Below the pieces are notes generated by a model. It ran no database searches. It saw only the letters and a list, made by a program, of their open reading frames with translations, and had not been told where the DNA came from. Both the position numbers and the translations under genes were made by a program. This document shows positions 20,972-33,226 of a stretch of 64,000 nucleotides of DNA, piece by piece. This stretch comes from Grammothele lineata. Its lineage: Eukaryota; Basidiomycota; Agaricomycetes; Polyporales; Polyporaceae. Location of the stretch: NCBI GenBank assembly GCA_002150815.3, contig NDFF03000091.1, forward strand, positions 1 through 64,000, given 5' to 3'. The stretch's first letter is position 1; each line of letters starts with the position of its first letter.

Positions 20972-21528
20972 GCTGAGCTAGCGGGGCAGGGCAACTGGCA
21001 TGCGGGCGGGGTCGCTGGCGGGGGTGTTCTAGGACTGTTCTAGGACCGTACGGGGCTGTGTGCGAGGGAGAAGACCATCGGGGACCGAGCCGGCGAGCTG
21101 GGCAGCGGCGACGATTGGGAGAGCGCAAGTATCGACGCTCGGGCAGCTGCTAGGCTCGTGCGACGGCTCGAGCTTACGCTTGGTGGAGGATCCGAGGGAA
21201 CGACGGGAGCACGGCGAGAGGGGACGTTGCAACTTGCAAGTAGGAGGCACGGCGAGCGTGGCAAGCGCTGCGAGACAAGCGACTGGCGCTGCGAGACAAG
21301 CTTAGCGACTTGTTGCCGACTGAACCCGCTCGCCCGCTCGTGCCAAATCGTTAAGTTCCTGGCACGAACTCCCCGCACCCAACACGACCACGTCGCTCTT
21401 CCGTACCGGCCGGCACCCCGCATTACTACACTACCGCGAACACCAGTCCGTCACCCTTTGTCAAATGCGAACATAGATTACTGCATCCCGCACTACATCT
21501 ACTGCCTGCACGGTCCAAGATCCCGCCC
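20972..21528. other. Intergenic: promoter of the Smr gene, 3' side of the sorting nexin
   Basis: 557 bases. GCGCTGCGAGACAAGC occurs twice close together at about 21,266-21,302. No gene was recognised. Confidence 0.5.
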
Positions 21529-23685
21529 TCACTTGCCGTTGATCGTCGCCATCGAGTCCCGCCGCCCGTGCGCCCCTGTCCCGCCTGTCGACGTCTCCGT
21601 CTCCGGCGCTCGGTTAGGGTGGTCGGGGATTTTCGCGATCTCGGCCTTGGCTTCCTCCCATGCCTCCAGGTTCTGCCAGACACCGTCAGCGCCCACGACG
21701 TAGACGCAGCCGCGCGCACTCACCTTCTTGCACCAGTCCCGGTGGCTTCGCGCCATACTGATCGCCATCTCCCGCAAGTCTGCCACCTTCTGCCGCTGGA
21801 ACCGATCAAGGTCCGCTTGGATCGTTGAGCTCGAGTACTTGAGATCCTGCGCGGACAGGTGCAGCGCATCCTCCAACTGTCCAAAAATTCTGATAAATCC
21901 TTCCCCGCACGCGGGATAGTCCATTCGCTCACCTGAGATATGGTCTCCCTCGTCTTGGTGATCGTATTCCGCCGCGCCGTCTCAGGGTCTACGTCCATCA
22001 TCCCGTGCAGCGTGTAACTCAGTGCGCTAAGGAATCCCATTCCCGGAGCCCTCCGCCGCACAGGACTCGGGCCTGGATGTGGAGGCAAGTATGCCGACTG
22101 AGATTCGTCTTGACGGCGTGCCTCGTTCTCATCTACAGGCTGCGACTCGTCCCCGCCCTCATCGCCCTGAGGAGTTGTTCGAACGCTACTCGCCCTCCCT
22201 TGGCCGAGGGCTTCTTCCAGTCGTCGCGCCTCCCGCTCGCTCTTCTCCAACTCCTCCAACTGCTCGCGCCGCGCCTCGAGCGCCTCCTGTGTCATCTCGT
22301 TCTGGACATGTTTCTGATGTCGATACTGCAGCAGCTTCTTGATGATAGACGCAAACTGTGAATATTCGTGCAGGGGTTCTGCCCAGTCTTGTTCAAACTC
22401 TTGCAGCTGCAGCGATTATCAAGCGTATGGCTAGTATGTATAGAGAATTGTCCACGCACCAATTTCGTAGTCGACATATAGGTGGCGTCCACAGCTTGGC
22501 CGGTCTTCTCAACGGCAGTCGAAAGCTGGCCCGTCTCGTTCAGGCTAAACCCGTTGAGCGTTGCACCCAGCTCAGCGTGGTCCTGAGCCAGGTCTGTACC
22601 GACATGACATCAACCGTCTAGAGTTGTGTACGACAACATCACACTCACCAGACCACCGCTTTATTGTCCTCCGCGTCACTTTCTCCATAGGCCCGCTCAG
22701 GTGCGCCGCAAACTTGTTGGTGAACACTTCAGAGTCCAAGAACCGCTGGTCCGGTTTCCGTAGGGGGTGCGCCGCAGACGGATTCGGGAGCGCCGCATAT
22801 GCCGGAGACGCGTTCTGGTCAGTCGGGTTGTGCGACGGTGCCTTGAGAATGTTCTTAGGTAGAAGCGAAATGGGTGGCTGCTTCAGTAGTTCTGCCTAGA
22901 CCCGAACCGATATTGAGTACGCAATACACAGGCAACGTTAGTCAGACACAACTCACCCAAGACACTTCACCATCCAAGAACCTATGAAAGACATGTTCGT
23001 TCGAAAGAATCGGGTGACGCGCAATCCGATTCAAGAACGTCTGTAGCATGCGCTTCCGCCTCGCGATCATGGATGCATCCTCCTTCGCTTTAGCTTGCTT
23101 GACGGCATAGTCGCCGAGCGTCTGCTTAGAGGGGATGGGGGGTATAATGAGCGTGGGGTACAGCTTGACAAGATTGGTTCGCAGAGACTCGAATTCCGAG
23201 TATCTATGGTGTGCTTCCGCTGTCTACCAGATACCATGTCACCAAAGAGCCCTTGACGCAAAGAAATCGAACTCACCCCCGCTCGTATGACGTATGTGAT
23301 GTACGGTGAGGAGGAGTTTGCAGACGTCTTCAATGCGTCCGTGATCTGCAAGGTACAAACGCCTTTTATGAGTCATTATAAATAGCTGGCAGAGAACATA
23401 GAAGCGTACCAGTATCTCAACGTCCTCTCCCGAGTGCAACCAATGGTCCCTGCCACAACAGAAATCGCTCTTGTATGCCTGCGGCTGCCTGTGCGAACCT
23501 GAAGAAGGGAAGGTGTTGCGCTTGCTTGGAGAAGTTGGAGAAGTAGGCGCAGAAAACGAATGCGCGGGCTGGACGTCAATTGTTGGAGAGGATGGTATGT
23601 CGTCGATAGCTACACGAGAGGAGCTATCGGCGTAGAGACGCTCTGGCTCGCTCTCAAACGGATTCTCATCTTCGAACGCGTCCAT
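21529..23685 (-). CDS. SNX41: PX-BAR sorting nexin, Snx41/Atg20 type
   Basis: Eight exons: 23,685-23,410; 23,345-23,277; 23,223-22,957; 22,895-22,649; 22,593-22,460; 22,406-21,933; 21,876-21,724; 21,672-21,529. They give 587 residues. After a disordered start ([13 protein letters not shown]) comes a PX phosphoinositide-binding domain, about 89-204 ([46 protein letters not shown]). A BAR-type helical region of about 290-560 follows, with a charged insert. Fungal Snx41/Atg20 proteins form Snx4 heterodimers on endosomes for recycling and selective autophagy. Splice phases agree at every junction. ATG20 and SNX41 cannot be separated by eye. Some fungi have one gene for both. Confidence 0.9.
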
Positions 23686-24136
23686 GTAGGTCGTTGAGGC
23701 GATGCGAGCGTGCTGCACAAGAAATTGGAGCCAAGACGGTAAGCCTAAGATGAGAGAGACAGAAGACAATGGAGGCCCGGAACAGGTCTGACGGCAAGCG
23801 ACTCGTCGGAGGAGCACCCGCAGCGGAAGACCCATAAGCGCCGTGTTTCTGCAGCGCCTCCAGGCGGCCCAGGCTCCGGTACCTACCGCCGTGCTCTCTC
23901 TCTCCCAAGCCCTTCCCTGGGTTTGAGACACAGATGCAAGAAACACAGGATTGCGTGCGTGGGTGCTAGGGCCAAATGTGTGGCAACACTGACACTACCA
24001 AGCACAGGCATACTTTGCTGTGAAACACAAAACGCAATAGCAATTACAAGGTACAAAGCGGCGCGACAGACGTTACAATTACAAGACGGTAAACGCGAGA
24101 CGACACAAAGCGGAGAACCTTCAACCTCTGCCATAA
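23686..24136. other. Intergenic between SNX41 and regulator A
   Basis: Short host-type spacer between two minus-strand genes. No gene or RNA recognised. It holds the promoter of SNX41 and the 3' end of regulator A. Confidence 0.45.
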
Positions 24137-27100
24137 TCATTGCATACCCATCTGCGCGACAAAGTCCTGCCAAGCTGTCTGCATGCTGGCCTCGGGCGAG
24201 TAGCGCCCTCCGGCCGAGTACTCCCCATCCATCGGTACTGGCGACGGCATGAACATATCCGCGGACTGTCCTCCACTTCCCACGTGCCCGTAATCGAACA
24301 CCGGGAAGTACTGTGGGAACATCGGGTTCAAGCCCTCCATCTGCAACCCTGGTAGCGCTTGTTGTGCTTGTTGTTGTTGCTGATGTTGCTGGTACGCCTC
24401 TTGGCTCCCGAACGACGTCGCAATCGGCTGCAGGTTGTGTAGATTCTGCGGTTGCTGGGGCTGGTAGTGTGTAGGCGACACCTGAGCGCCGTTCATCTGT
24501 CCGGGCTGCGACGACGGTCCTGCTTGGTTTGGGCCCGCCATCGGAGCACCGGGTCCGTTCGGGGGCGACGGGACAAAGGTGCGCAAATACTGCAAGACGT
24601 AAGGGTGTACTTGTTGGTCTTCCGTTTTGTTCAGGGGCAAAGGGACGACCGGGTTCAATGATGTTGGCGAGCGGTCCGGGATCTGCGGAGACATTGATTT
24701 CTCTTTCTGGGCCACTAAACGCGTCCGGCCGCCCAATGTGCTTAGTTCGTCATCGTCATCCGCCGGTGTCGTCGGCTCTGAGAGGGTGCCTGCCCGAGAC
24801 GGAGGCGTGTTCCGATATTGCGACAAGCTGAGATGTGCCTTTTCCCGTAGTCTCAACATGATACCCTGCCATCTCGGCCCATTAATATCGTGAAGCGGGT
24901 CGATTATAACCGAACACGTACAAGAACCTTCTCCGCATGGAAGAACTTGGCGGTTTTGGCGAACAAATCGCAGGCAGAGTCCAGCTGGACAAGCGCAGAC
25001 GGCGCGAGGCTCATGGATGGACAACGTGTCACGATAGAACCGAGGATGATCTGGAGAGGGCGAGAAGTGCATCAGCCGCGCTGTCACGACCAGTTTGTAA
25101 TGTGATCGGATAACCCACCGAGCATGAGAATAAGTGAGTCCACAAGAACCACATGCGTTCGGTGAGCTCTTTCAACTGGGAGTGGATGTTGCGGACGAGG
25201 GCGACCAGAGAGCCCGCGCTGCGGTAGGCAGCAATGAACGACCCTCCATATGGGCTCCCCAAAGGATCCTTGGGATGGTCACTGATGGCTCGAGCGAAGA
25301 ATCCGCGATGCATGTACAAGAGATCTAACAGGAAGGGGTAAGGTTTAATTTGACTTTAGCCCGCAAGGAGACTTACGGGTTTCCCGAACGGCTAGAACGA
25401 GGTGGCGTTGCAAAATGAGAGGTACGCTCTCGTAGTAATTCCCGACTCTGGATTCTGAGTTACCAAAACCAGCAATCTGCAACGACGCTGGTACGGCAAA
25501 ACCTCGTAGCTTGCGATCCAGTTGCAGAACGGTGCTGTACGTTGGGGTCTTGGCACCGAATGCCTGATCGTACACTAGATTCATACACTCTGATGTGAAC
25601 CTGTGCTTCCACCAATGGACTACAATCAGGAGCGAATGAGCCATCATCGTTATGAGACCCCACCGCGAAACGTACATGTGTCTTCGTTGCAAGGGTCTTC
25701 GACGTACGGCTTCTTGCAATCAATATGAGACAGTAAGAAGGAAGACGGTCGGCCGAGCGTGAAGGACTGATGCGTTCACTCCCCTTAGCGCGAGTACTGA
25801 TGTACGAACCAGGCGAGCCTCCTCACCTGGAGCAAGTCATACGAGTAGAGTTCCCAGAAACTCTCTCGGCGTCTTTGGATCTCGGCCTGGTCCACCTTCC
25901 ACCTTCCCGCGTCTCGGTCTGGGGTACAGATTAGTTACCGGGCACGAGGCGGCGGCTAGAGACTTACGAAGTCCCATCTGAGCAAGCGAGATGCCGTTAA
26001 TAGTCGGATAACGGGGTACGAAATGTACAACACTCACGCTTACGCCCAATTTGACGGCAAGCCCCATAAACGCCCATCTGGATCCGACGCCAGTGCCGTG
26101 ACGCTCACTCAAGAAAAGGTAGAATGCCATCAGGTACTGGTGAGTCACAAGCGGTCAGACCTCGCTCGAGTAGGGAGTAATAGCGCTTACCAAGGTCTGC
26201 ACCGCGGCGAGAGTGGGTTCTTCGAAGATGGGGCTCTGGAAGAGCGCCGCCCTAGCCAGATGATGATACTTCTCGGCCTCGATGTTGTATGCAGGGCGAG
26301 CAATATCCATCAGGCTGCCGATGGCGAGAACCATGAACATGAGCGCCAATTGATGCGACATGAGCGGATCGTCCATCTGTGGGGTCGAGTTTGGGTTGTA
26401 GAACTGGCTGAACGCGGTCTCGTTGACCTGCGCCACCGAGATGGGGTTGTACCTGATCGGCCTGGTGAGATCGGGCGAGTACGGTGGCAGTGACGGGACT
26501 CACATCCATGCGGCATGCTGGTAATAGATGTTGCGTAGCTCGGTAGCCTCGTCCACCGGGGGGAGATACCAGAACAAGCTGCGGAGGCGCTCTATGCGCA
26601 TCGTCTCGGCATCCAAAGTGAGAGGGAGATTTGGGGCAATGGGAAAGAGACCGCTGAGGGCAAGGACCTCGGGAGAGAGGAGCTTGCGAAGGTTTACGAG
26701 ACGCTGATCGCGGTCGTCATCCTTGTTGTCTTCGTTCTACAGTCGAAAGACGGTGAATAGCATATAGAGAGACACGACGAGGCGCGTACGAACCGTTAGA
26801 TAGTACTGTAAGAGGGCGAGAGGTGAGAGAGGCGGGACGGTGATGGAGAGAAACAGAGACGTACCCATGAACTGGTGGCTTGGCCAAAGTAGCTGGTACG
26901 ACCCGTGTCTGAGATTGATAATGAACCAAAAGAGTCGACGACGTCGCCTCCTTGCTCTTCCGAGGAACCGTTTGCAGCGCCCGTGTTGATGAGATTCTCG
27001 CGTTGTATGGGGGCTTTGATTCGAAGGAGTTCCTCGGAGAGAAGGGGATGTGTCTCGAGAGAGTGGAGGGCATGGGAAGTACGGAGAGCGTCCTCGAGTT

Positions 27101-27574
27101 CCCTCACGCGGTTTGCGAGCTGGTTGATCTTTTCGTGGAGGTCCTGGGTGGAGGCGAGGACGAACCTAGGTGCGCTAAGTGAGAATGAGGAAGGAGACCG
27201 GACCTGGGAGGGAGGGGATACTCACCGATTGCCCTTGCCGGTGGTGAGGGAGCCTGGGACGGGAGGGACGGGACGTAATAGGCTATGAGCTCGCTCGGGA
27301 GAAAAGAAGGGGAGTGGACTGACCGTCCGGGCAGATGGCGGCGCAGCCGCGCTTGACGCAGGAGCCGCAAGGGATGGCGCGGTCGCAGCGGAGCTTCAAC
27401 CTGAGGGAGGAGGGGGGGTCGGGACGATGGGCGGGGTAGACGCCGGGGACGAGCGTACCTGCGACATTCGGCGCAGGAGAGACGGGTGGCGCCGCGCTTG
27501 CGCTTCTTCTCGCCGCCGGGGGGATCCTTGGGAGAGAGCTCTGGGCCGGTGATGGGGATGTCATGGGACGACAT
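24137..27574 (-). CDS. Zn2Cys6 fungal-specific transcription factor A
   Basis: An intron-rich gene of roughly 900 residues. Early exons are 27,574-27,459; 27,400-27,324; 27,253-27,226; 27,165-26,865; 26,805-26,794 (12 nt); 26,736-26,504; 26,452-26,191; 26,136-26,038; 25,977-25,968 (10 nt); 25,918-25,827. More follow to the stop at 24,137. The N-terminus has the binuclear zinc cluster CAECRRLKLRCDRAIPCGSC, then a linker SLTTGKGNR and a coiled coil (LHEKINQLANRVRELEDALR). The middle is the fungal_trans domain (SRWAFMGLAVKLGVS; GRPSSFLLSHIDC). The C-terminus is disordered, with a Gln run and a Tyr/Pro-rich tail that may activate transcription. It binds DNA in the nucleus. Targets are unknown. 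Regulator B at 48,785 is a paralogue. Confidence 0.9.
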
Positions 27575-29002
27575 GGCGGGCGGAGGGGGGTCGAGGGCGA
27601 GGGCGGGGGGCGGGGGCGGAAGCGGTGGGTGGAGGAGGGAGAGAAGGACGAGGGCGGCAGAGAAGCGGGCGAGATGGACGCGAGGGCGTGCGCGCGACGG
27701 GGCAGACTGGGGCGAGCTGGGGCGAGTGGAGGGCGCCCTGGGCTGGATAAGTGCGCTAGTAGTAAGTGCGCTCCTAGTGGTCGCCGTCCTCGACTAGCCC
27801 GAGCTTGTAGGCCGTTTACCAAACACGCAAGCACTGGGCTATAGCTGTGGGCCGGCGAGGACCAAGTATAGAGCGCGGTGGGCCGGGATGGGGCCCCGGG
27901 GCGATATGGACCTGATTAATACGAGTCTCCACGCTGCTATATCCTGCCACTCTCTGCCAGATATGACGCCCAAGACGCCCACCCGCCAGCAGCCGCCAGC
28001 TTCTCAACTCGGCTCGGCAAGATCCCGACGAGCCATCCGCCTCGATTCTCGCCGGTCCACGCCTCTCCTCTCCCCGCTCGACGCCGCCCAACGGCGCTCA
28101 TCATCCCGTCCCCGTCCTCGCCCCCTCAGCCTGAGCGGGGCTCCAGTCTCAGCGGGACTCCAGCGCAGTACCCCAACGCAATTCCAGAATGACCCTCCAA
28201 TAAGCGTTCGTGGAGTGCCCTGTCAAATTCGCACCTCGGCCAGGCCCGTCTTTGCACACCACTCCCGTCACCCTTCGTTCAGTCCACTGCTTCGATGTCC
28301 CTCGCCTAGCCTATAATTCCAGACGTCTGTCCTCGTCCAGCCCACCCACTCGTCACCTCCCTCTACTTGCCCATCGTGGCCTTGGAATGTCTCGAGCATC
28401 GCCCCCTTCTCTCCGTCAGAATTCGTCATTCGTCTGTACCATAAATCGATGTCTCTCTCTGCCATCGCCCCTCCCTCCCTCTTCCCTGCTCTGCCCTCGT
28501 AATTCGAGCCTTGCAGTTAATCTCTGCTCCTGTCCATTGACAGCGTATGAACACGAGCAACCGGGCCATTGCTCGTATACTTAATCGCTTCTACAACCCC
28601 GACTCGGATGCTTATTTCCGGCTCATCCGGTCCGTGTTCATATTCTCAGATATTCCCAGGCCCTTCCGGCCAATTTTCACGATCCCACCGTTCACGAGCG
28701 CCTACCCCGCTTCTGGCGTGTCTCCCATCCACTCTGTCTGTTTTCAACTCTTGCCTTCTACTCTTCATCTCCCTACTAACAGGTAGGCATTCATTTCTTT
28801 TTTAACTTCCTAAGATGAGATTTCCTTAGATGACGAGTCTGAACCGTTGCGAACGAGCTTCTCCGCCGCGACTGTCTTTGACGATTCCTTTCAAATTATA
28901 CCATTCATGCTTTTCTGACCCCTTGCCTTCTTTTCTCCTCCTTGGTGAGCTGTCACTGACTTTGCGCCCTCCACAGCATTCCTGCCATCCTCTTCCTCTT
29001 CA
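27575..29002. other. Divergent promoter region of regulator A and the Tsr4-like gene
   Basis: 1.4 kb. CT-rich stretches at about 28,320-28,520 resemble fungal transcription-start regions. A 142-codon plus ORF at 27,888-28,316 is Ser/Pro/Arg-rich with no motif and is not called a gene. No RNA gene seen. Confidence 0.5.
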
Positions 29003-30665
29003 ATGCCTCCCCCTACGGAAGACGATACGTGGTCGGACTCGGACGACGAGTTGGAACCTGGCACTGAGACAGCCGTCCAGCTAGGCGTCCCAGATGGCCC
29101 TATCTCTTCCCCCGCAGACGTCCTAGACCCTGCTGTATCGCGAATAGGTGGACATCCAGTACGATGCCCCTTCGCTTCGTGTACCGTTCCTGTATTGATT
29201 GTCGCTCTGTCTCGTTCAATCCATCCGTCCCTTTACCTTCCGCCCATGCCTTGCCCGCGTCACAGGCCTTCCTATCAACGCCGCTCCCTCCGTCCGACAA
29301 TGCGTGTTGCAAAGTGTGCACCCAGCCCACGGAGCTCCTTATCCAGATATGGTGTCCGCTCCAGGACAGTCCGTACGACCGTGCCCTCTTTGTATGGGCG
29401 TGTGCCAACAGCGCCTGCCAGCGCAAGGAAGGGAGGTGCGTGATTCCCCCGATCCGAGCGGAACTCGGCCCCATTGATCGCGACTTCCCCTCCTTAGCGT
29501 CCGAGCGTGGCGGGAGCTCCGGTTCAACAAAAAATACGCCGAGAAGCTCGAGAAGAGGCTTGCGCGCCGCAAGGAGAAGGAAGCTCAGGAGGCGAAAGCT
29601 GCCGCAGAACGTGTCGCCAAGACGATGCTTCCCAAGAGCAATCCGTTCGCCGTGTGTATCGTCTGCTTCCGTGTCGACGCGCGACGCTGTAGCTGACGTA
29701 TCGTTCAGCTTGGTGCCGCCGCTCCGAACGCCTTCGGACTAGGCTCGCAGATTTTTGGCGGATCCCCCGCCCAAAACGAACCCGATAAGGCCGATGGCCC
29801 GTCCCCGTCTTCCGCATCGAACGGATCCTCCTCCGCCTCAGATGAGAGCGATGGAGATGAAGATCATGATGGCGATGACAGCTTGGCAGCCGCCGTGCAG
29901 GCGATATCACTTGATTCACCCTGGAAGCAACGTCCCGCTTACTCGCCGCTGTATCTGTCAACCGTCTCAGAATACCTCCCTCCTTCATCGAAACCTAGGC
30001 ATGCTGCTAACGCAACTGCGGACGCGAACGACGACGAGACTTCTAGAGAGAGGGGTGATGGCGGTGGCAGCTGGACGATGGAGGGTTACGAGAACTCTAT
30101 GGACGTCGACCAGGCGTTCGAGAGATTCAGCAAACGCGTCTCTTACGAAGGCGAACAATGTCTCCGGTACGTTCATCATGAGCTGCCTATACGGGACACT
30201 GATTAGCTGTGATCCATGGTTTCCGACAGGTATGAATACGGCGGCACTCCATTGCCGTTTGCGAGTGACAAAGTCTTCGACATGCTCTTCCCTTTGCCCC
30301 CTGCTCCCGCTCTTCCTGTTACCAAACCGGACTTCATGGTCACATCCCCTCGCAAGCGTACATTTGCCCCAGACTCCCTCCCTGCGTGCCCGCATTGCCA
30401 CGCGCGACGTGTATTTGAGTGCCAGTTGATGCCGAACCTCATCAACGTTCTCAAATTGCCTTCAGAGGGAGGCGAGCAAAAGAAGCTGACAGACCAGGAA
30501 CGGAGGGCGGAGGTGCTCCGGACACTCAGAGGACAGGGCGGTCCGGACAGGCGCGGGATGGAGTGGGGGACGTGTATGATCTTCTCATGCGACAATAACT
30601 GCGCGGTCACAGGCGAAGCATCAACGTGGCGAGAGGAGCATGTGCTGGTGCAGTGGGATGAGTAA
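29003..30665 (+). CDS. TSR4: Tsr4/PDCD2-like ribosome biogenesis factor
   Basis: Five exons: 29,003-29,158; 29,266-29,435; 29,498-29,651; 29,709-30,166; 30,230-30,665. They give 457 residues. The start MPPPTEDDTWSDSDDE leads to SRIGGHPAFLSTPLPPSDNA and CCKVC, with LIQIWCPLQDSPYDRALFVW and ACANSAC. This is the cysteine-rich N-terminal PDCD2/Tsr4 module. The C-terminal half (RYEYGGTPLP; CPHCHARRVFECQLMPNLIN; WGTCMIFSC) is the PDCD2_C domain. In yeast, Tsr4 escorts ribosomal protein uS5 (Rps2) as it is made and is needed for small-subunit maturation. Splice phases agree throughout. PDCD2L is the close alternative name. Confidence 0.9.
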
Positions 30666-31408
30666 CCGTCTTTCCGCACGAAATGAGGTAGATGCCTGAT
30701 CGACTAAATGTGTTGTAGCCACTTTCCGACAATGACAAAGGTGGACATCCATTTACATGCTGCGTCATAGATGTCTCTCTAGCCGGATCACACTTCGTCG
30801 ACATGACCTCGGTTCTGTATCTTGACTGCGTGCGGCAACTGCGGCGAGGTTGAATGTGCGGACGATTGTGAAACATTGTATACACGACGCCAATGCCATG
30901 GAGACTTCTCACTCCTTCGGCCAAACATAATTTATGCGATACACCCTGCAAGGCGAGTAATTAACGATGTCATGCAGATTCTTCGACAGCGTTAGCTGTT
31001 ATCCAACGTATGTAGGAGTTGTTGCATATGTTGACCAGATCGCCTCACCGGATAAAACCGCGGTCGGTGTTCCTTTAGAGACGGTCTATATGGCTTGAAC
31101 ATGGCGACGAGGTAACGGACCGTTTAAACGGGGTCATAGCGGCAGAAGCGCAGGGCGTACAATTAAAGGAACAATAGGATTAGAATTCGTTAGAACGCAG
31201 TGACGGGAGATGGCAACTGTTTGCTGCACAGCCCCGTGCAGAGATAGATGCTCATTCGCCAGCGCCCCTTGCTTCTCTATCTACTACCTATCCTCTCCCC
31301 GCCCTCTTGCCTGCGTCCGTCTTCTATACCCAGGAGTCATTGCCTCTTTTGCCGCGTTCATTCTACCTTTCACTGCTGTGCAACTCTCCATCCCATCTGC
31401 CACTCGTC
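30666..31408. other. Intergenic between the Tsr4-like and PH-domain genes
   Basis: About 740 bases. The last 150 bases are CT-rich, as expected before a fungal start. No gene or RNA recognised. Confidence 0.5.
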
Positions 31409-32726
31409 ATGTCGGCAAAGAAGTTCCGTTCAAAGATCGACCTCAAGTTTATCCGGCCTCTTGGACGGCCTACCTCCCCCCGATCTCAAACTCCCGGCAT
31501 CTCCGCTGACTTCAGTGAAAAGATGTTCCGCCGCCAAGAGCCGACCGTCCTGCACGTCGATGCCCAATCTCCGCCCCCACCACCTCCCAAAGACAAGGGC
31601 GAGCGAACATACTCCCTATACAACCCCACTGGAGGCGACTGGGATGACGTTCGCTATGCTGTCCTCGCGTCACCCGCGATGGACGATAGCGTTGTGCGGA
31701 CATACTCCACGCCACGCGCAGCAAGTTCGTCGGGGTCTCCAGCGTCCACGCCCAAGCCTACACCTACCCGTGCTGTTACCTCTCGAATTCCCGTTTCGTC
31801 TGGTCGCGTAGCGTCCCCTTCCCATCCTCGCCGCACCGTTTCAAGCCCCGAAGCAACGGATCAGCGCAGAAGGGAAGCCCAGCGTCTCAAAGAGCTCGAG
31901 GAGAAGCAGGCTCTGCGCGAGGAGGCAGAGCGTCAGGCGCGTCTGAAACGGGAGAAGGAGGAGATGTTGCTGCAGGCAGCACGTGACGAAGAAGCGCGCA
32001 AGGCTGCACTGGAGCAAGAACTCCGACGAGCAGCTGAGGAGCGGCGGAAGCGCGAGGCAATTGAGCAGGAGGCAGAGGCTCTCGCCGCAATGGTCGCCGC
32101 GGAGCGTAAGCGGCAAGACCGCGAGAAACGCAAGTTGGAGGCGCAGAAGTTGCAGCGGATGCGCCAAGACCTCGAAGAGCAGAGGATGGCACAGGAACGA
32201 GAGCGTAAGGATTGGCGAGAGCGGGTTGCCAGAGAGCGGCAGGTATTGGCGAAACAGTTGGACTCCAAGAGAACGAAAAATAGCAGGGGTCTTGCTGTGC
32301 TCCTGACGGGCTGGCTGACCGTTCAGAGCGAAGACTTCCTATCGTTCAAGCGGCGCTTCTTTCACCTTCGACAGGATGCGCTGGTCCTATTCAAGGATGC
32401 GGAGGTAAGTTGATCCTGTGCTGCGAAGATAGCTCGTGCGCTGAAATACAAGATGGTCAGGACGATATGAAGCCGCTTGAGACTATTCCCCTGTCTCATA
32501 TTCGGCGGATCCGCGAGTGGGAGGACGGTCTTGATGAACTGGAGTCCATCTCGCACTCGTTTGCTCTTGAGCTACAGGGCATGCGTGATCCGTGGTGTAT
32601 GTTCTCGGATTCAGGGGAAGATAAGGTACGAGAAGAAGTAAGACTTAGAAGCTTGAGATTTGACCTAGTCCCGTTGTACAGGAGAACTTATTGGCGCTTC
32701 TGAGCAGCAGGCTCGCCACACGTTGA
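31409..32726 (+). CDS. Coiled-coil protein with C-terminal PH domain
   Basis: Three exons: 31,409-32,404; 32,461-32,625; 32,682-32,726. They give 401 residues. A basic, Pro/Ser-rich N-terminus (residues 1-150, with PPPPPPK) precedes a long Arg/Glu/Gln helix, about 150-290, of the ERxREAxQ type that is likely a single alpha helix or coiled coil. The end is a PH domain: GWLTVQSEDFLSFKRRFFHL, LVLFKDAE, PLSHIRRI, and the closing helix ENLLALLSSRLATR carried by the last 45-base exon. PH domains bind phosphoinositides or proteins at membranes. No named orthologue was recognised. The start was taken at the first ATG that keeps the basic KKFRSK segment. Confidence 0.82.
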
Positions 32727-33226
32727 TTTGCAGAGGTGTACGACACGCTGTCCTGCTTTATAGGGATTTTTCATTCTTATACATGTCATGCTATGTTGTA
32801 TACGTCTCTCGTGTTTGTCCAGATGGTTGCTCTTCGCCACTCAGTGGCTGCAATATGCGTCATGTATCCGTAGATCCTTGTACCCATACCCTCTCGTCGG
32901 ATACCACATGCACTCAGTTTTCGGCCCTATGTCATGCTCAGTAGCATTCCTTTGACTTATGACGTTCGCACGGAGACTGGGATATGAGTGTTCAAATAGA
33001 GACTCCGAGTCCCTGATGGTCGGGTTGGCAGCTAATGTCAGAGGTAAAACCACGAGCGGCCCGGGCTGCCCCGTTCGGGGACAGCTGTACAGCCTGTACG
33101 TACTCAAGCTCTGCCGTTGCCCTGAGGCCCACGACTGTTCAGCATACCACGACAGACATTTACTCCTCCTGCCAGCGACACGGCTTGCGGTCTACCTAGA
33201 CAGCCTCCGTTCAACGTCCTTTAGCA
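32727..33226. other. Intergenic between the PH and PQ-loop genes
   Basis: 500 bases with no ORF of interest. No RNA gene seen. Confidence 0.45.

Noticed and set aside
27888..28316. 142-codon ORF upstream of the Tsr4-like gene
   Set aside because: Low-complexity Ser/Pro/Arg translation of a CT-rich promoter region, with no conserved motif or splice context.
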